Origin: Fundidesulfovibrio agrisoli
GTDB lineage: Bacteria; Desulfobacterota; Desulfovibrionia; Desulfovibrionales; Desulfovibrionaceae
Direction: 5' to 3'
DNA: 64,000 bases
NCBI RefSeq assembly: GCF_022808715.1
Contig: NZ_JAKZKX010000014.1
Span: 1-64,000 of the forward strand
Part shown: piece after piece, positions 8,182 to 17,373 of the stretch
Layout: the number at the start of each line of letters is the position of its first letter
Numbering within the stretch: position 1 is the first letter of the stretch
Program-made: the position numbers and the translations under genes
Notes under the pieces: model-generated
Database searches by the model: none
The model's input: only the letters and a program-made list of their open reading frames with translations
Told to the model about the DNA's origin: nothing

Positions 8182-9004
8182 CGAGCTTCTCCAGGATTTC
8201 GAACAGCAGGCGGCTCAGGTTCCCTCCGGAACTCCGGGCCACGGACAGCACCTCCTCGATGCTCACCTCGGCCATGCAGTCGGGCAGGTTCTTGTTCACC
8301 AGGCAGGAGAGGCCAAGCACCTCCAGCCCCATGTGCTTCGCCGCGATGGCCTCCATCACCGTGGACATGCCCACGGCGTCCGCGCCGATGGCCCGCAGGA
8401 AGCGCGTCTCGGCCGGGGTCTCCAACTGCGGCCCGGCCACCCCGGCGTAGACCCCCAGCTCCAGGCGCTGCCCGAGCTTCATGGCGCATTCCTGGGCGAT
8501 ACGAAGCAGGCGGGGGCTGTAAACCCGGCTCATATCGGGGAAACGGGGGCCCCAGGAGTCCTCGTTGGGGCCGGTGAGGGGGCTCTGGCCGGTCAGATTG
8601 ACATGGTCCACAATGGCCAGTAATCCTCCCGCGTTGTACTTTGGGTCGAGCGCCCCGGCCACGTTGGTGACGATCAGCGTGCGTGCGCCCAGCAGGGCGG
8701 AGACGCGCACCCCCATGCAGACCTGGCCCGGTGTGTACCCCTCATACAAATGGAAGCGCCCCTGCCACACCAGCACGGGCCTGCCCCGGAGCACTCCGGC
8801 CAGCAGGCGCCCGGCGTGGCCCGGCACCGTCGATTCGGGAAAGCCGGGTATGTCCCGGTAGTCCGCCGAGAGCACAGGGGCCAGGCCGTCGGCCACGTCG
8901 CCCAGGCCCGTGCCGAGGATGACGGCGGCCTCGGGCCTGAAGCCGGGGGGCAGCGCTCCGGCAAGGTGCTTCGCGGCTTTCTCCACAGATATTCTGTCCT
9001 GCAT
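8174..9004 (-). CDS. punA: Purine-nucleoside phosphorylase
   Basis: 276 residues, the usual size of the trimeric PNP family. It splits purine nucleosides with phosphate into free base and (deoxy)ribose 1-phosphate in the cytoplasmic purine salvage pathway. Family landmarks are the phosphate loop ILGTGLGDVADGL near residue 30, the WQGRFHLYEGYTPGQV segment, a GAxD-type stretch, and the purine-binding region MSTVMEAIAAKHMG with SCLVNKN. It is the upstream member of a two-gene minus-strand operon and is divergent from motA, with a 44-bp intergenic space. Confidence 0.93.
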   Translation of the reverse strand: MQDRISVEKAAKHLAGALPPGFRPEAAVILGTGLGDVADGLAPVLSADYRDIPGFPESTVPGHAGRLLAGVLRGRPVLVWQGRFHLYEGYTPGQVCMGVRVSALLGARTLIVTNVAGALDPKYNAGGLLAIVDHVNLTGQSPLTGPNEDSWGPRFPDMSRVYSPRLLRIAQECAMKLGQRLELGVYAGVAGPQLETPAETRFLRAIGADAVGMSTVMEAIAAKHMGLEVLGLSCLVNKNLPDCMAEVSIEEVLSVARSSGGNLSRLLFEILEKLDA

Positions 9005-9048
9005 TGGGCGTGCCTTCTCCGGGTAGTTTGACGAGGAGAGTTGTAGCG

Positions 9049-9804
9049 ATGGACATAGCGACCCTGCTCGGGTTGACCACCGGCGTCGGGCTGGTGCTCG
9101 GCGCCATCTTCATGGGCGGCTCCCTGCTCCAGTTCATGGACCCACCGGCCGTGATGATCGTGGTGGGGGGCACGCTGGCCGCCATCTGCGTCAGCCATCC
9201 TCTTGAGGAAGTTGTACAGGCCTTCAAGGCGGGCTTCAAGATTTTCGCCTCGCGCAAGGTCACCGCGCAAGAAGTGGTCAACGTCATGGTGCGCATCGCG
9301 GACATCTCCCGCCGCGAGGGACTGCTGGCCCTGGAGAAGATCCGCACGGACAACATGGTGCTCAAGAAGGCCTGCAAGCTCATCGCGGACAACGCCGGGC
9401 CGCAGCTCATCCAGGACACGCTGCGCATCGAGATCCACTCCCTCAGGCGCCGCCACCAGATCGGCGAGACGGTCTTCAAGTCGCTGGGCACCTTCTCGCC
9501 CGCCTTCGGGCTCATCGGCACGCTCATCGGCCTGGTGCAGATGCTGGCCAGGCTGGAGAACCCCAAGACCCTCGGCCCGGCCATGGCCGTGGCCCTGCTC
9601 ACCACCTTCTACGGCGCGCTGCTGGCCAACCTCGTTTTCCTGCCCGTGGCCGGAAAGCTCAGGGCCCGCACCCAGCAGGAGCTGCTCAACCTGGAGATCA
9701 TCTTCGAGGGCGCGCGCTGCATCCTACAGAACAACAACCCCGTGCTCGTGCGGGACAAACTCTCCTCCTTCGTGCCTCCCAAGGAGAGGACCTATGGCGG
9801 ATGA
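9049..9804 (+). CDS. motA: Flagellar motor stator protein MotA
   Basis: 251 residues from the ATG at 9049, which is preceded by GAGGAG at a good distance. It has the four-helix stator layout: helices 1-2 at about 3-50, a long cytoplasmic loop with charged residues that contacts the rotor, then helices 3-4 (about 145-205) containing GTFSPAFGLIGTLIGLVQML. MotA with MotB forms the ion-conducting stator that drives flagellar rotation. It overlaps motB by 11 bp. Confidence 0.96.
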   Translation: MDIATLLGLTTGVGLVLGAIFMGGSLLQFMDPPAVMIVVGGTLAAICVSHPLEEVVQAFKAGFKIFASRKVTAQEVVNVMVRIADISRREGLLALEKIRTDNMVLKKACKLIADNAGPQLIQDTLRIEIHSLRRRHQIGETVFKSLGTFSPAFGLIGTLIGLVQMLARLENPKTLGPAMAVALLTTFYGALLANLVFLPVAGKLRARTQQELLNLEIIFEGARCILQNNNPVLVRDKLSSFVPPKERTYGG

Positions 9805-10534
9805 CAACGGCCTCTTCGGAGAGGAGCATGGGGACACCTCGCTGCCCCAGGTCTGGGTCATCACCCTGGCCGACCTCTCCATGCTGCTCATGGCCTTCTT
9901 CATCTTTCTGTTCTCCCTGGCCTCGCTCAAGCCCGAAGGCGTGAACGAGACCCTGGAGAGCGTGCGCAAGCAGCTCAAGGGCGACCCCGCCCGCATGAAG
10001 CCACTGGGCAAGCCCGACGACGCGGCCAAGGAGAAGGCCCTGGAGCAGGTGAACCTGCGCGAGCAGCTCATCAGGCGGGAGCGCCAAGTCTACGAGGACC
10101 TCACCGCCTTCTTCAGGGGGCGCGGCGAAACCTCCATGCGCACCAGCCTGGACGGCGCGAGGGCCACCATCTCGGTGCCCACGGACGGCATGTTCGCGCC
10201 CGGCGACCCCGGCCAGCTCACAGATTTGGGCCGCCAGCGCGTGATGGCCGTTAAGGATTTCCTGGCCCGCCACCCGGACCAGCGCGTGCACATCAAGGGC
10301 TTCACGGACGACACGCCGCCGCCCCCCCAATCCAGGTTCCGCAACAACTGGGAGATTTCCTCCCTCGAAGCGGTGACCGCCTTGCGCTTCCTGCTCTCCC
10401 AGGGGGTGCCCCCGACACGGTTGACATCCACCGGGTTAGCTGATTTAGAACCTCTTTTCCCCAACACGAGCGACGCGAACCGGGCTCGCAACAGACGCCT
10501 GGATTTCGTCCTGGAAGTGCAGGTTGAGGGATGA
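9794..10534 (+). CDS. motB: Flagellar motor stator protein MotB
   Basis: 246 residues. A short cytoplasmic tail precedes one membrane helix (about 20-40) holding the ion-binding Asp27 in TLADLSMLL. A charged plug/linker region follows, then an OmpA-like peptidoglycan-binding domain (about 125-240) with VHIKGFTDD and the NRARNRRLDF signature. It anchors the stator to the cell wall. It starts 11 bp inside motA, and its last codon overlaps the start of the PilZ gene by 4 bp. Confidence 0.96.
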   Translation: MADDNGLFGEEHGDTSLPQVWVITLADLSMLLMAFFIFLFSLASLKPEGVNETLESVRKQLKGDPARMKPLGKPDDAAKEKALEQVNLREQLIRRERQVYEDLTAFFRGRGETSMRTSLDGARATISVPTDGMFAPGDPGQLTDLGRQRVMAVKDFLARHPDQRVHIKGFTDDTPPPPQSRFRNNWEISSLEAVTALRFLLSQGVPPTRLTSTGLADLEPLFPNTSDANRARNRRLDFVLEVQVEG

Positions 10535-10929
10535 ACGAACTGGAATTCAGCTACGAAGGCGACGCCAACGAGCATCGCAAGGCCTTCAGGGCCAGCTTGC
10601 CCGGGCTGGCCGCGCTGGCGGCCGGCGCGCCCGAACCCTACCACGTGGGGGATGTCAGCGTGGGCGGCCTCTCCCTGGCGGACCCGCAAGGCTTGCTCCA
10701 GCCCGGCGGCGAACACACGTTCGACCTGGTGTGCAAGGGGCGCAAACTGATTTCCGGCCTTGCGGCCCGGGTGGCCAGGCGCAACGGCGACCTGGCCGGG
10801 CTCACATTCATGGGCCTCGACCAGCTCCAGGAGCAAAAGCTCGACAAGCTGGTGCTGGAGGTCCAGAAGTATCAAATCACTCAAAGCAAAAACCGTGGGT
10901 GCCACATTGACGACGAGCACGCGACATAA
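10531..10929 (+). CDS. PilZ-domain cyclic-di-GMP receptor
   Basis: 132 residues with both halves of the PilZ ligand signature: RKAFR (RxxxR) near residue 16 and DVSVGG (D/NxSxxG) near residue 43. PilZ proteins bind cyclic di-GMP. Placement directly after motA-motB with a 4-bp overlap suggests a YcgR-like or FlgZ-like brake acting on this stator, which is inference. The 3' end overlaps the next gene, the biotin carboxylase, by about 23 bp. Confidence 0.88.
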   Translation: MNELEFSYEGDANEHRKAFRASLPGLAALAAGAPEPYHVGDVSVGGLSLADPQGLLQPGGEHTFDLVCKGRKLISGLAARVARRNGDLAGLTFMGLDQLQEQKLDKLVLEVQKYQITQSKNRGCHIDDEHAT

Positions 10930-12319
10930 AGTACTGGTTGCGAACCGGGGCGAGATCGCCATGCGCATCATCCAGGCCTGCTGCAAGCTGGGCCTGGATT
11001 TTGTTTGCGTCTACACTGCCGAGGACGAAGCCTCGGGCCACCTCTCCCTGGCCAGGGAGCTCGGCGGGCAGGCCTTCCGCATCAGCTCCTACCACGACGC
11101 CAACGAGATCATGGCCGTGGCCGACCATGCCGGGGCCACAGCCGTGCATCCGGGCTACGGCTACTTCGCGGAGGACTACCGCTTCGCCCGCCGCGTGTGC
11201 GAGCGCACCCGCCCCATGATCTGGATCGGACCCAGCTGGCGCGTGATCCGCACCCTGGGCGACAAGATCAACACCAAGCGCCTGGCGCGCTCCCTGGGCG
11301 TGCCCACGGTGCCCGGGTCCGACAGGCCCGTCTACGACGAGCTCGAGGCCGAGGAGATCGCGGACTCCCTGTTCCGCTTCCAGGCCGAGCAGGGCATCGA
11401 CCTGGCCCGCGTGCTGGTCAAGGCTTCGGCGGGCGGCGGCGGCATGGGCATCGAGGAGGTCCACAACCTGGACCACTTCAAAACGGTGTACCGGCGCATC
11501 CGCAACTACTCCAAGCGCCAGTTCCACGACGAGGGCGTGCTCATCGAGCAGCGCATCCTGGACTTCAACCACCTCGAAGTGCAGATCGCGGCGGACCGCC
11601 ACGGCTCCATCGCCCACTTCGGCACCCGCAACTGCACCATCCAGTCCACCGGCCGCCAGAAGCGCGTGGAGATCGCCCCGGGCTTCGCGCCGGACCAGAT
11701 CAAGTACAGCTTCGACGCCGCCAAGGTGCTCGACGACATCACCAACCACTCCCTGGCCATCGCCAAGGAGGTCGGCTACGACAACGTGGGCACCTGGGAG
11801 TGGATCGTCACCCCGGCGGGCCAGCCCTTCCTGATGGAGGTCAACACCCGCATCCAGGTGGAGAACGGCGTTTCAGCCGCCATCTCGCGCCTCAAGGGCC
11901 AGCCCGGGGTGGACATCATCAAGGAGCAGATCCGCATGGGCCTGGGCGACCCCATGGGCTTCACCCAGCAGGACATCACCTTCGAGGGCATCGGCATCGA
12001 ATACCGCATCATCGCCGAGGACCCCGCCAACCGCTTCACCCCCTGGGTCGGCCGCATCGACCGCTTCAACCCGCCCCAGGCCCCCTGGCTGTCCATGCAT
12101 TCCCAGATCCCGCAGGACAAGCCCTACGTGATCCCCACCGAGTTCGACCCCAACCTGGCCCTGGCCATCATCTGGGGCAAGGACCTGGCCGAGGCCAAGT
12201 CCCGCGGAGTCGAGTTCCTGGACCGGCTGGTGCTCCAAGGCCAGGACCAGGAAGGCAACCCCATGAAGTCCAACATCGCCTTCCTGCGGGAAAAGACGTC
12301 GGACATCCTGGTGTTCTAA
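10907..12319 (+). CDS. accC: Biotin carboxylase subunit (acetyl-CoA carboxylase type)
   Basis: About 470 residues from a TTG at 10907; an in-frame GTG at 10895 is an alternative, and no ATG exists near the conserved start KVLVANRGEIAMRI. The domain order is standard: biotin-carboxylase N-domain, ATP-grasp domain with KASAGGGGMGIEEV, and C-terminal domain. MEVNTRIQVE holds the metal-binding Glu/Asn and catalytic Arg. ATP and bicarbonate are used to carboxylate biotin. It shares an operon with the carboxyltransferase and a carrier-like protein, and is apparently translationally coupled to the motility genes upstream. Pyruvate or other acyl-CoA carboxylase use cannot be excluded. Confidence 0.88.
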   Translation: MTTSTRHKVLVANRGEIAMRIIQACCKLGLDFVCVYTAEDEASGHLSLARELGGQAFRISSYHDANEIMAVADHAGATAVHPGYGYFAEDYRFARRVCERTRPMIWIGPSWRVIRTLGDKINTKRLARSLGVPTVPGSDRPVYDELEAEEIADSLFRFQAEQGIDLARVLVKASAGGGGMGIEEVHNLDHFKTVYRRIRNYSKRQFHDEGVLIEQRILDFNHLEVQIAADRHGSIAHFGTRNCTIQSTGRQKRVEIAPGFAPDQIKYSFDAAKVLDDITNHSLAIAKEVGYDNVGTWEWIVTPAGQPFLMEVNTRIQVENGVSAAISRLKGQPGVDIIKEQIRMGLGDPMGFTQQDITFEGIGIEYRIIAEDPANRFTPWVGRIDRFNPPQAPWLSMHSQIPQDKPYVIPTEFDPNLALAIIWGKDLAEAKSRGVEFLDRLVLQGQDQEGNPMKSNIAFLREKTSDILVF

Positions 12320-12350
12320 ACAACGCCAACACACGAAGCCAACCAACCCT

Positions 12351-14600
12351 ATGGATATCGAAAAAAGCACCCAGGAGCTGGCCGACAGGCTCCAGTACAT
12401 CCAGGACATCTTCGGCTCCCGCCAGCCCGGGGACGTGGCCCTGCTGGCCGAGAAGCTGGCCGAGTTCCGCGCCAGGGAGCAGGCCGAGGGCATGCCCCAG
12501 AAGGTCAAGCTGCTCGCCCAGATCCAGGACCTCTTCGACTTCGTGGAGAAGAAGCTCGACGCCGAGCTGGTCCCCATGGACAAGGTGCGCATCGTGCGGC
12601 ATCCGCAGCGCATCACCCTCAAGGACATCCTCGAGTTCGTCTACGACAACTACACCGAAATCGGCGGGCAGGACGAATACTCCATCGACCCCTCCATGGT
12701 CATCGCCAGGGCCTACATCACCCGCCGCATCGGCGACAAGGTGCACAACCAGCCCGTGATGGTCATCGGGCAGGAGAAGGGCCACGGGCAGGAGTTCCGC
12801 AACGGCGGCTCCGTGAAGCCCTGGGGCAACGCCAAGGCCCTGCAGTACATGAAGGTCGCGGAGACGGAGAACATCCCCATCCACACCTACGTGTTCACCC
12901 CCGGCGCCTTCCCCGTGGAGGACTACCCCGGCGCGGCCCAGCAGATCGCCCGCAACCTCTATGAGATGGCGGCCCTGCGCGTGCCCGTGGTCGCCTGCTT
13001 CTCCGAGGGCGGCTCCGGCGGCGCCGAGGCCATCGCCCTGGCCGACACCAGGCTGATGCTCTCCCACGGCTACTACTCCGTCATTTCGCCCGAGGGCGCG
13101 GCGGCCATCGAGTCCGGCATCCGCCAGGGCCAGCGCGCCCCGGTGAGCATGATCGAGGAGTGCGCCGAGCGCCTGAAGATCACTGCGGCCGACAACCTGC
13201 GCATGGGCTACATCGACCGCGTGGTGCACGAGCCGCCCCTGGGCGCGCGCCCCCACCACTACGACTTCTTCAAGCGCCTGCGCCAGGAGATGATCATGGC
13301 CACGGACGAGGCCTTCCTGGGCGTGAAGGGCCTGGGCCTGATCCGCGGCATGGCCCTCAAGCGCCGCAAGAAGGACGCCGTGGCCGACCCCGAGTCCATG
13401 TTCGTGCGCTGGGTGCTGGACGAGGGCGCGGCCGACCGCCTGGTCTGGAAGCGCTACAGCAAGTTCCGCAACATGGCCAAGGGCGCCATGCGCGACAAGA
13501 CCCCGGCCTCGCGCAGGCTGACCGACAGCCTGCAGCAGGTCTCCTGGTCGACCTATTCCTACCTGCGCTACGAGTTCCTGCGCACCTACGGCAAGAAGCT
13601 CATGACCCTGGCCGAAGAGACCAGGGCCGAGGCGGGCGTGGTGCTGGAGAAGGTGCTCAGGCCCTTCAAGAGCGGCGGCGCGCGCAAGGTGGACACCCAG
13701 ACCATCCAGAAGCTCACTGAGCTCTCCTGCGCCGAGGAGGGCATCTGCCTCACCGGCGACTGGGACGGCGGCTATGTGAGCCCCAAGGCCCGCGAGGACA
13801 AGGCCGTCACCTGCCCCAACGCCTCCACCCACGGCTGCCTGGACCTCTGGGCCCCGGACCTCTTCGGCGACTTCGCGGGCGTGTGCCAGTACTGCGGGCA
13901 CCACTTCCCCATGGAGTACCAGTGGTTCATCCACAACGTTCTGGACAAGGACTCCGCCATCGAGTTCGGCCAGGACGTGGAGGCGGGCAACCCGCTGGAC
14001 TACCCCGGCTTCGACCAGAAGATCGAGGAAGCCAAGCGCAAGAACAAGATCAAGAGCTCCTGCCTGACCTACGAGGCCTCCATCGACGGGGTGAAGATCG
14101 TCATCGGCGTGCTGGTGGCCCCCTTCCGGGGCGGCACCGTGGGCGCGGCCGAAGGCGAGAAGTTCATCCGGGCCCTGTCGCGCGCCCGCAAGAAGCACTA
14201 CCCCTTCCTGGCCTACGTGCACGGCACGGCGGGCATCCGCATCCAGGAGGGCACCAACGGCGTCATCCAGATGCCCAGGGCCACCATGGCCGTGCGCCGC
14301 TACATCGAGGCGGGCGGGCTCTACACCGTGCTCTACGACACCAACTCCTACGCGGGCCCGGTGGCCAGCTTCCTGGGCTGCTCGCCCTACCAGTTCTCGG
14401 TGCGCTCGGCCAACATCGGTTTCGCCGGCCCCGGCGTCATCAAGGAAACCACCGGCATCGACATCGCGCCCGACTACCACAAGGCCTACAACGCCTTGGC
14501 GCGCGGCCACATCCAGGGCATCTGGGACCGCCGCGAGATCAGAAACAACCTGGTGCAGGCCTTCCAGACCATCGGCGGCCGCAACCTGTACTACCGCTAG
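12351..14600 (+). CDS. Fused acetyl-CoA carboxylase carboxyltransferase (alpha-beta)
   Basis: 749 residues. The N-terminal half resembles the AccA (alpha) subunit (YPGAAQQIARNLYEM, SEGGSGGAEAIALADTRLM, ISPEGAAAI). The C-terminal half resembles AccD (beta), with a cysteine region CPNASTHGC...CQYC, APFRGGTVGAAEGEKF, VHGTAGIRIQEG and SANIGFAGPGVI. The first cysteine pair is spaced C-x7-C rather than the C-x2-C of classic AccD zinc ribbons. The fused protein transfers carboxyl from biotin to acetyl-CoA, forming malonyl-CoA for fatty-acid synthesis. It lies between the biotin carboxylase and the carrier-like gene. Confidence 0.9.
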   Translation: MDIEKSTQELADRLQYIQDIFGSRQPGDVALLAEKLAEFRAREQAEGMPQKVKLLAQIQDLFDFVEKKLDAELVPMDKVRIVRHPQRITLKDILEFVYDNYTEIGGQDEYSIDPSMVIARAYITRRIGDKVHNQPVMVIGQEKGHGQEFRNGGSVKPWGNAKALQYMKVAETENIPIHTYVFTPGAFPVEDYPGAAQQIARNLYEMAALRVPVVACFSEGGSGGAEAIALADTRLMLSHGYYSVISPEGAAAIESGIRQGQRAPVSMIEECAERLKITAADNLRMGYIDRVVHEPPLGARPHHYDFFKRLRQEMIMATDEAFLGVKGLGLIRGMALKRRKKDAVADPESMFVRWVLDEGAADRLVWKRYSKFRNMAKGAMRDKTPASRRLTDSLQQVSWSTYSYLRYEFLRTYGKKLMTLAEETRAEAGVVLEKVLRPFKSGGARKVDTQTIQKLTELSCAEEGICLTGDWDGGYVSPKAREDKAVTCPNASTHGCLDLWAPDLFGDFAGVCQYCGHHFPMEYQWFIHNVLDKDSAIEFGQDVEAGNPLDYPGFDQKIEEAKRKNKIKSSCLTYEASIDGVKIVIGVLVAPFRGGTVGAAEGEKFIRALSRARKKHYPFLAYVHGTAGIRIQEGTNGVIQMPRATMAVRRYIEAGGLYTVLYDTNSYAGPVASFLGCSPYQFSVRSANIGFAGPGVIKETTGIDIAPDYHKAYNALARGHIQGIWDRREIRNNLVQAFQTIGGRNLYYR

Positions 14601-14610
14601 GGGGTCATCC

Positions 14611-15261
14611 GTGCAGGACGTGAAAGCCATCCTCGAGGAAATCAAGGCCTCGCCGTACGAGGAAGTCGCCATCCTGGCCCCCCACGCGGGCAAGGTGCAG
14701 TTCAAGGTGGCGGGCGAGGGCACCAAGGTCTACGCTCCCTCCGGCACCTGGAGGGAGAAGCCCGGCACCCTGCTGGCCTCCCTGGAGCGCGAGCGCAACC
14801 CCCGGCCCATCACCTGCACCCGCAAGGGCGAGGTGCAGAGCGTGAACACCCAGCTCGACGGCACCTTCGTCGAAGCCGGAACCCCGCTCATGGTGCTGCG
14901 CCACTTCTTCACCAAGGAGGAAGTCACCCAGGCCATCCTGAAAAAGGTGCTCTTCCTGTTCCCCGCGCCGGAGAGGGCCAAGTACCTCTTCGCCCCCGAG
15001 GTGGACAAGAAGGTCAAGGTCTCGGGCTGCCAGTCCATCAAGGTGAAGGACGGCATGGACCTCTTCATCGTCTCGCGCATGAAGCGCGAAAAGCCGCTGG
15101 CCTACAACGGGCCCGATGGCATACTCTACGCCGTGTACTTCTCCTACGATCAGAACGTGGACGCGGGCCAGCCCCTGGTCAGCGTCTGCCCGGAAAACCA
15201 GATGGACATGATCCGCGACGTGGTGAACCGGGTGCAGTCGGACTGGGAGGAGCGCGAGTAG
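14611..15261 (+). CDS. Probable biotin carrier protein with divergent biotin site
   Basis: 216 residues from a GTG at 14611, 10 bp after the carboxyltransferase stop. It looks like two biotinyl/lipoyl-type halves. In the second (about 125-193), VKDGMDLFIVSRMKREKPL lines up with the biotin hairpin, placing Lys158 (R-M-K-R) where the usual A-M-K-M Lys sits. In the first (about 18-97), the matching position is an Arg (E-R-E-R). No other biotin domain exists in this operon, so this is the best carrier candidate despite the non-canonical site. Confidence 0.7.
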   Translation: MQDVKAILEEIKASPYEEVAILAPHAGKVQFKVAGEGTKVYAPSGTWREKPGTLLASLERERNPRPITCTRKGEVQSVNTQLDGTFVEAGTPLMVLRHFFTKEEVTQAILKKVLFLFPAPERAKYLFAPEVDKKVKVSGCQSIKVKDGMDLFIVSRMKREKPLAYNGPDGILYAVYFSYDQNVDAGQPLVSVCPENQMDMIRDVVNRVQSDWEERE

Positions 15262-15292
15262 CGCTACGGAGAGTGCCCAGCCAGGGCGCGAA

Positions 15293-15345
15293 GCCGGATG
15301 GGAGTCCAGAGGGCCGAAGGCCTTTTGGCCGCCGGAGGCTTCCTC
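15293..15345. repeat. Copy of GC-rich intergenic hairpin repeat
   Basis: Contains GAGTCCAGAGGGCC, a short loop, GGCCTTTTGGCC and GCCGGAGGC, in the same order as the left-hand copy at 50889-50932. It lies between the carboxylase operon and the small gene at 15412 and could end the carboxylase transcript. Confidence 0.6.
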
Positions 15346-15411
15346 GTCCCGGCGGCAGGCGTTGCATGCGGCGCGGTGAGCGCCGCGACACCTCTTCCAG
15401 GAGGCGACGGT

Positions 15412-15759
15412 ATGAGCAAGCTGCTGCAAGTGCGCGTGAGCGTCTCGACCCTGGACGTCGCCGCGGTGGAGCGGGCCTGGCCCACCCTGTGGGACATGGC
15501 CTATCCCCCCGGCAACGACTACGCCCCGGCCAAGCAGGGGGTGCTCGAACTGGTGGACACCCTGCACGCGCGCATGGCCGCCGGGGAGCTCTCCCCGGCG
15601 ATCCGCAAGGGCCTCGCCCCCGGGCTGGAGGCCGTGAGCGGCCTGGTGCGCAGCCTGCAGGACGCCCTGGGCACCTGGAACGTTCACGAGGCGCAGGCCC
15701 TCACCCAGAAGATCGAAGATGCGCTGGACGCCCTGGAAGACAGGGCGGGAACGCTGTAG
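15412..15759 (+). CDS. Small protein of unknown function
   Basis: 115 residues, with AGGAGG ahead of the ATG at 15412. I do not recognise a family. It is soluble, with no signal or membrane helix, and is mostly predicted helical; the C-terminal half has heptad-like leucines and alanines (LVRSLQDALG, KIEDALDALEDRAG). It lies between the acetyl-CoA carboxylase genes and ssb, separated from each by ordinary intergenic DNA, so context gives no function. Confidence 0.7.
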   Translation: MSKLLQVRVSVSTLDVAAVERAWPTLWDMAYPPGNDYAPAKQGVLELVDTLHARMAAGELSPAIRKGLAPGLEAVSGLVRSLQDALGTWNVHEAQALTQKIEDALDALEDRAGTL

Positions 15760-15836
15760 GCCCATAATCATACGGACCGCAACGCCGCCCTAGGCGACGG
15801 CGGCACGACACACACGCAATCACCTGGAGGTGCCGC

Positions 15837-16358
15837 ATGGCCGGCAGCGTCAACAAGGTCATTCTTATCGGCAGGCTCGGGCAGGACCCGAAGCTCACCT
15901 ATCTGCCCTCGGGCCAGCCCGCGGCGGAGTTCTCCCTGGCCACGGACGAATCCTTCAAGAACCGCGAGGGCCAGAAGGAAGAGCGCACCGAGTGGCACCG
16001 CGTCAAAGTGTACGGCAAGGTCGCCGAGACCTGCGCCAACTACCTGAGCAAGGGCCGCCTGGTGTTCATCGAGGGCAGCCTGCGCACCCGCAGCTGGGAC
16101 GACCAGCAGGGCCAGAAGCGCTACATGACGGAGATCGTGGTCTCCGGCCCGGGGCACACCGTGCAGTTCATGGACTCCAAGGGCGGCGGCGTGGAAGCGG
16201 CTCCCGGCGGCGAAGGCGGCTGGGGCGAGCGCAGGGGCGGCGGCCAGCCCCCCAGGCAGCAGCAGGGCGGCGGACGCCCCCAGCAGCAGAACCGCGAGGA
16301 CGACCTGGGCCCCGCCTTCCCCTCGGAGGCCTCGGGCATGGACGACGTGCCCTTCTAG
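15837..16358 (+). CDS. ssb: Single-stranded DNA-binding protein
   Basis: 173 residues with a strong CTGGAGGTG ribosome binding site. The OB-fold occupies about 1-110 ([38 protein letters not shown]). It is followed by a Gly/Gln-rich flexible linker and the acidic tip DDVPF that recruits repair and replication partners. It binds ssDNA as a tetramer. An intrinsic terminator follows at once, so it is probably monocistronic. Confidence 0.97.
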   Translation: MAGSVNKVILIGRLGQDPKLTYLPSGQPAAEFSLATDESFKNREGQKEERTEWHRVKVYGKVAETCANYLSKGRLVFIEGSLRTRSWDDQQGQKRYMTEIVVSGPGHTVQFMDSKGGGVEAAPGGEGGWGERRGGGQPPRQQQGGGRPQQQNREDDLGPAFPSEASGMDDVPF

Positions 16359-16388
16359 ACCCTCGCCCTCGAGCATCGTTGCAAACGA

Positions 16389-16420
16389 GAGAGCCCGCAC
16401 TTGGCGGGCTCTCTTTTTTT
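16389..16420 (+). terminator. Intrinsic terminator of ssb
   Basis: Perfect stem GAGAGCCCGC / GCGGGCTCTC with a 5-base loop, followed by a run of seven T. Confidence 0.93.
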
Positions 16421-16438
16421 GTCCGGGGCGGGGAGGGG

Positions 16439-17269
16439 CTACACCTGCCCCTCCTGGATGAACCAGAGCAGGTCCGCGTTGACCTGGTCCTTGTGGGTGG
16501 TGCACATGCCGTGCGGCGCGCCGGGGTAAACCTTGAGGATGGAGCCGGGCACGAGTTTGTGGGCCATCATGGCGGAGGCCCCGATGGGCACGATCTGGTC
16601 GTCGTCGCCGTGCAGGAACAGGGTGGGCACGTCCACCTTCTTGAGGTCCTCGGTGAGGTCCGTCTCGGAGAAGGCCTTGATGCAGAAGTAGCTGGCCGGG
16701 AACCCGGCCGCCATGCCCTGGCGCCAGAAGGCGTAGCGCACGCCGTCGGAGGCTTTGGCCCCGGGACGGTTGTAGCCGTAGAAGGCCGTGGGCAGATCCT
16801 TGAAGAACTCGGAGCGATCGGCCTGCACGCCGGCCCTGATGCCGTCGAAGACCTCCATGGGCAGGCCCCCGGGGTTGGCGTCGGTCTTGAGCATCAGCGG
16901 CGGGATGGCCCCGATGAGCACGATCTTGGCCACCCGCTTGGAGCCGTGCCTGCCGATGTAGCGCACCACCTCGCCGCCTCCGGTGGAGTGGCCCACATGG
17001 ATGGCGTCCTTGAGGTCCAGCTCCTTGACCAGGCGGTGCAGGTCGTCGGCGTAGGTGTCCAGGTCGTTGCCCTGCCAGGGCTGGTCGGAGCGGCCGTGGC
17101 CCCTGCGGTCGTGGGCGACGGCGCGAAAGCCCCTGGAGGCCAGGAAGAACATCTGGTCCTCGAAGGCCTCGGAGGAGAGCGGCCAGCCGTGGCTGAACAC
17201 CACGGGCTGCCCGGCGCCCCAGTCGTTGTAGTATATTTTCGTGCCGTCCTTGGTCTTGAAAGTGGGCAT
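16439..17269 (-). CDS. Alpha/beta hydrolase (non-haem chloroperoxidase/arylesterase type)
   Basis: 276 residues from the ATG at 17269, which has AAGGAGAC upstream. The domain is a compact alpha/beta hydrolase: oxyanion segment [21 protein letters not shown], the nucleophile elbow GHSTGGGE with the catalytic Ser, Asp in HGDDDQIVP and His in PHGMCTTH. This is the family often annotated as cofactor-free haloperoxidase; members are mostly esterases or perhydrolases in practice. It stands alone, and its real substrate is unknown. Confidence 0.92.
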   Translation of the reverse strand: MPTFKTKDGTKIYYNDWGAGQPVVFSHGWPLSSEAFEDQMFFLASRGFRAVAHDRRGHGRSDQPWQGNDLDTYADDLHRLVKELDLKDAIHVGHSTGGGEVVRYIGRHGSKRVAKIVLIGAIPPLMLKTDANPGGLPMEVFDGIRAGVQADRSEFFKDLPTAFYGYNRPGAKASDGVRYAFWRQGMAAGFPASYFCIKAFSETDLTEDLKKVDVPTLFLHGDDDQIVPIGASAMMAHKLVPGSILKVYPGAPHGMCTTHKDQVNADLLWFIQEGQV

Positions 17270-17373
17270 ATCCCGTCTCCTTGGGGGGCGACCCGATGCG
17301 TCCGCCCCCCCGTTCGCGTATGGGGTCAATTTCGCGGCCCGCCTTCGAGGCGGCGGGTCCGCGCCGGATCACG

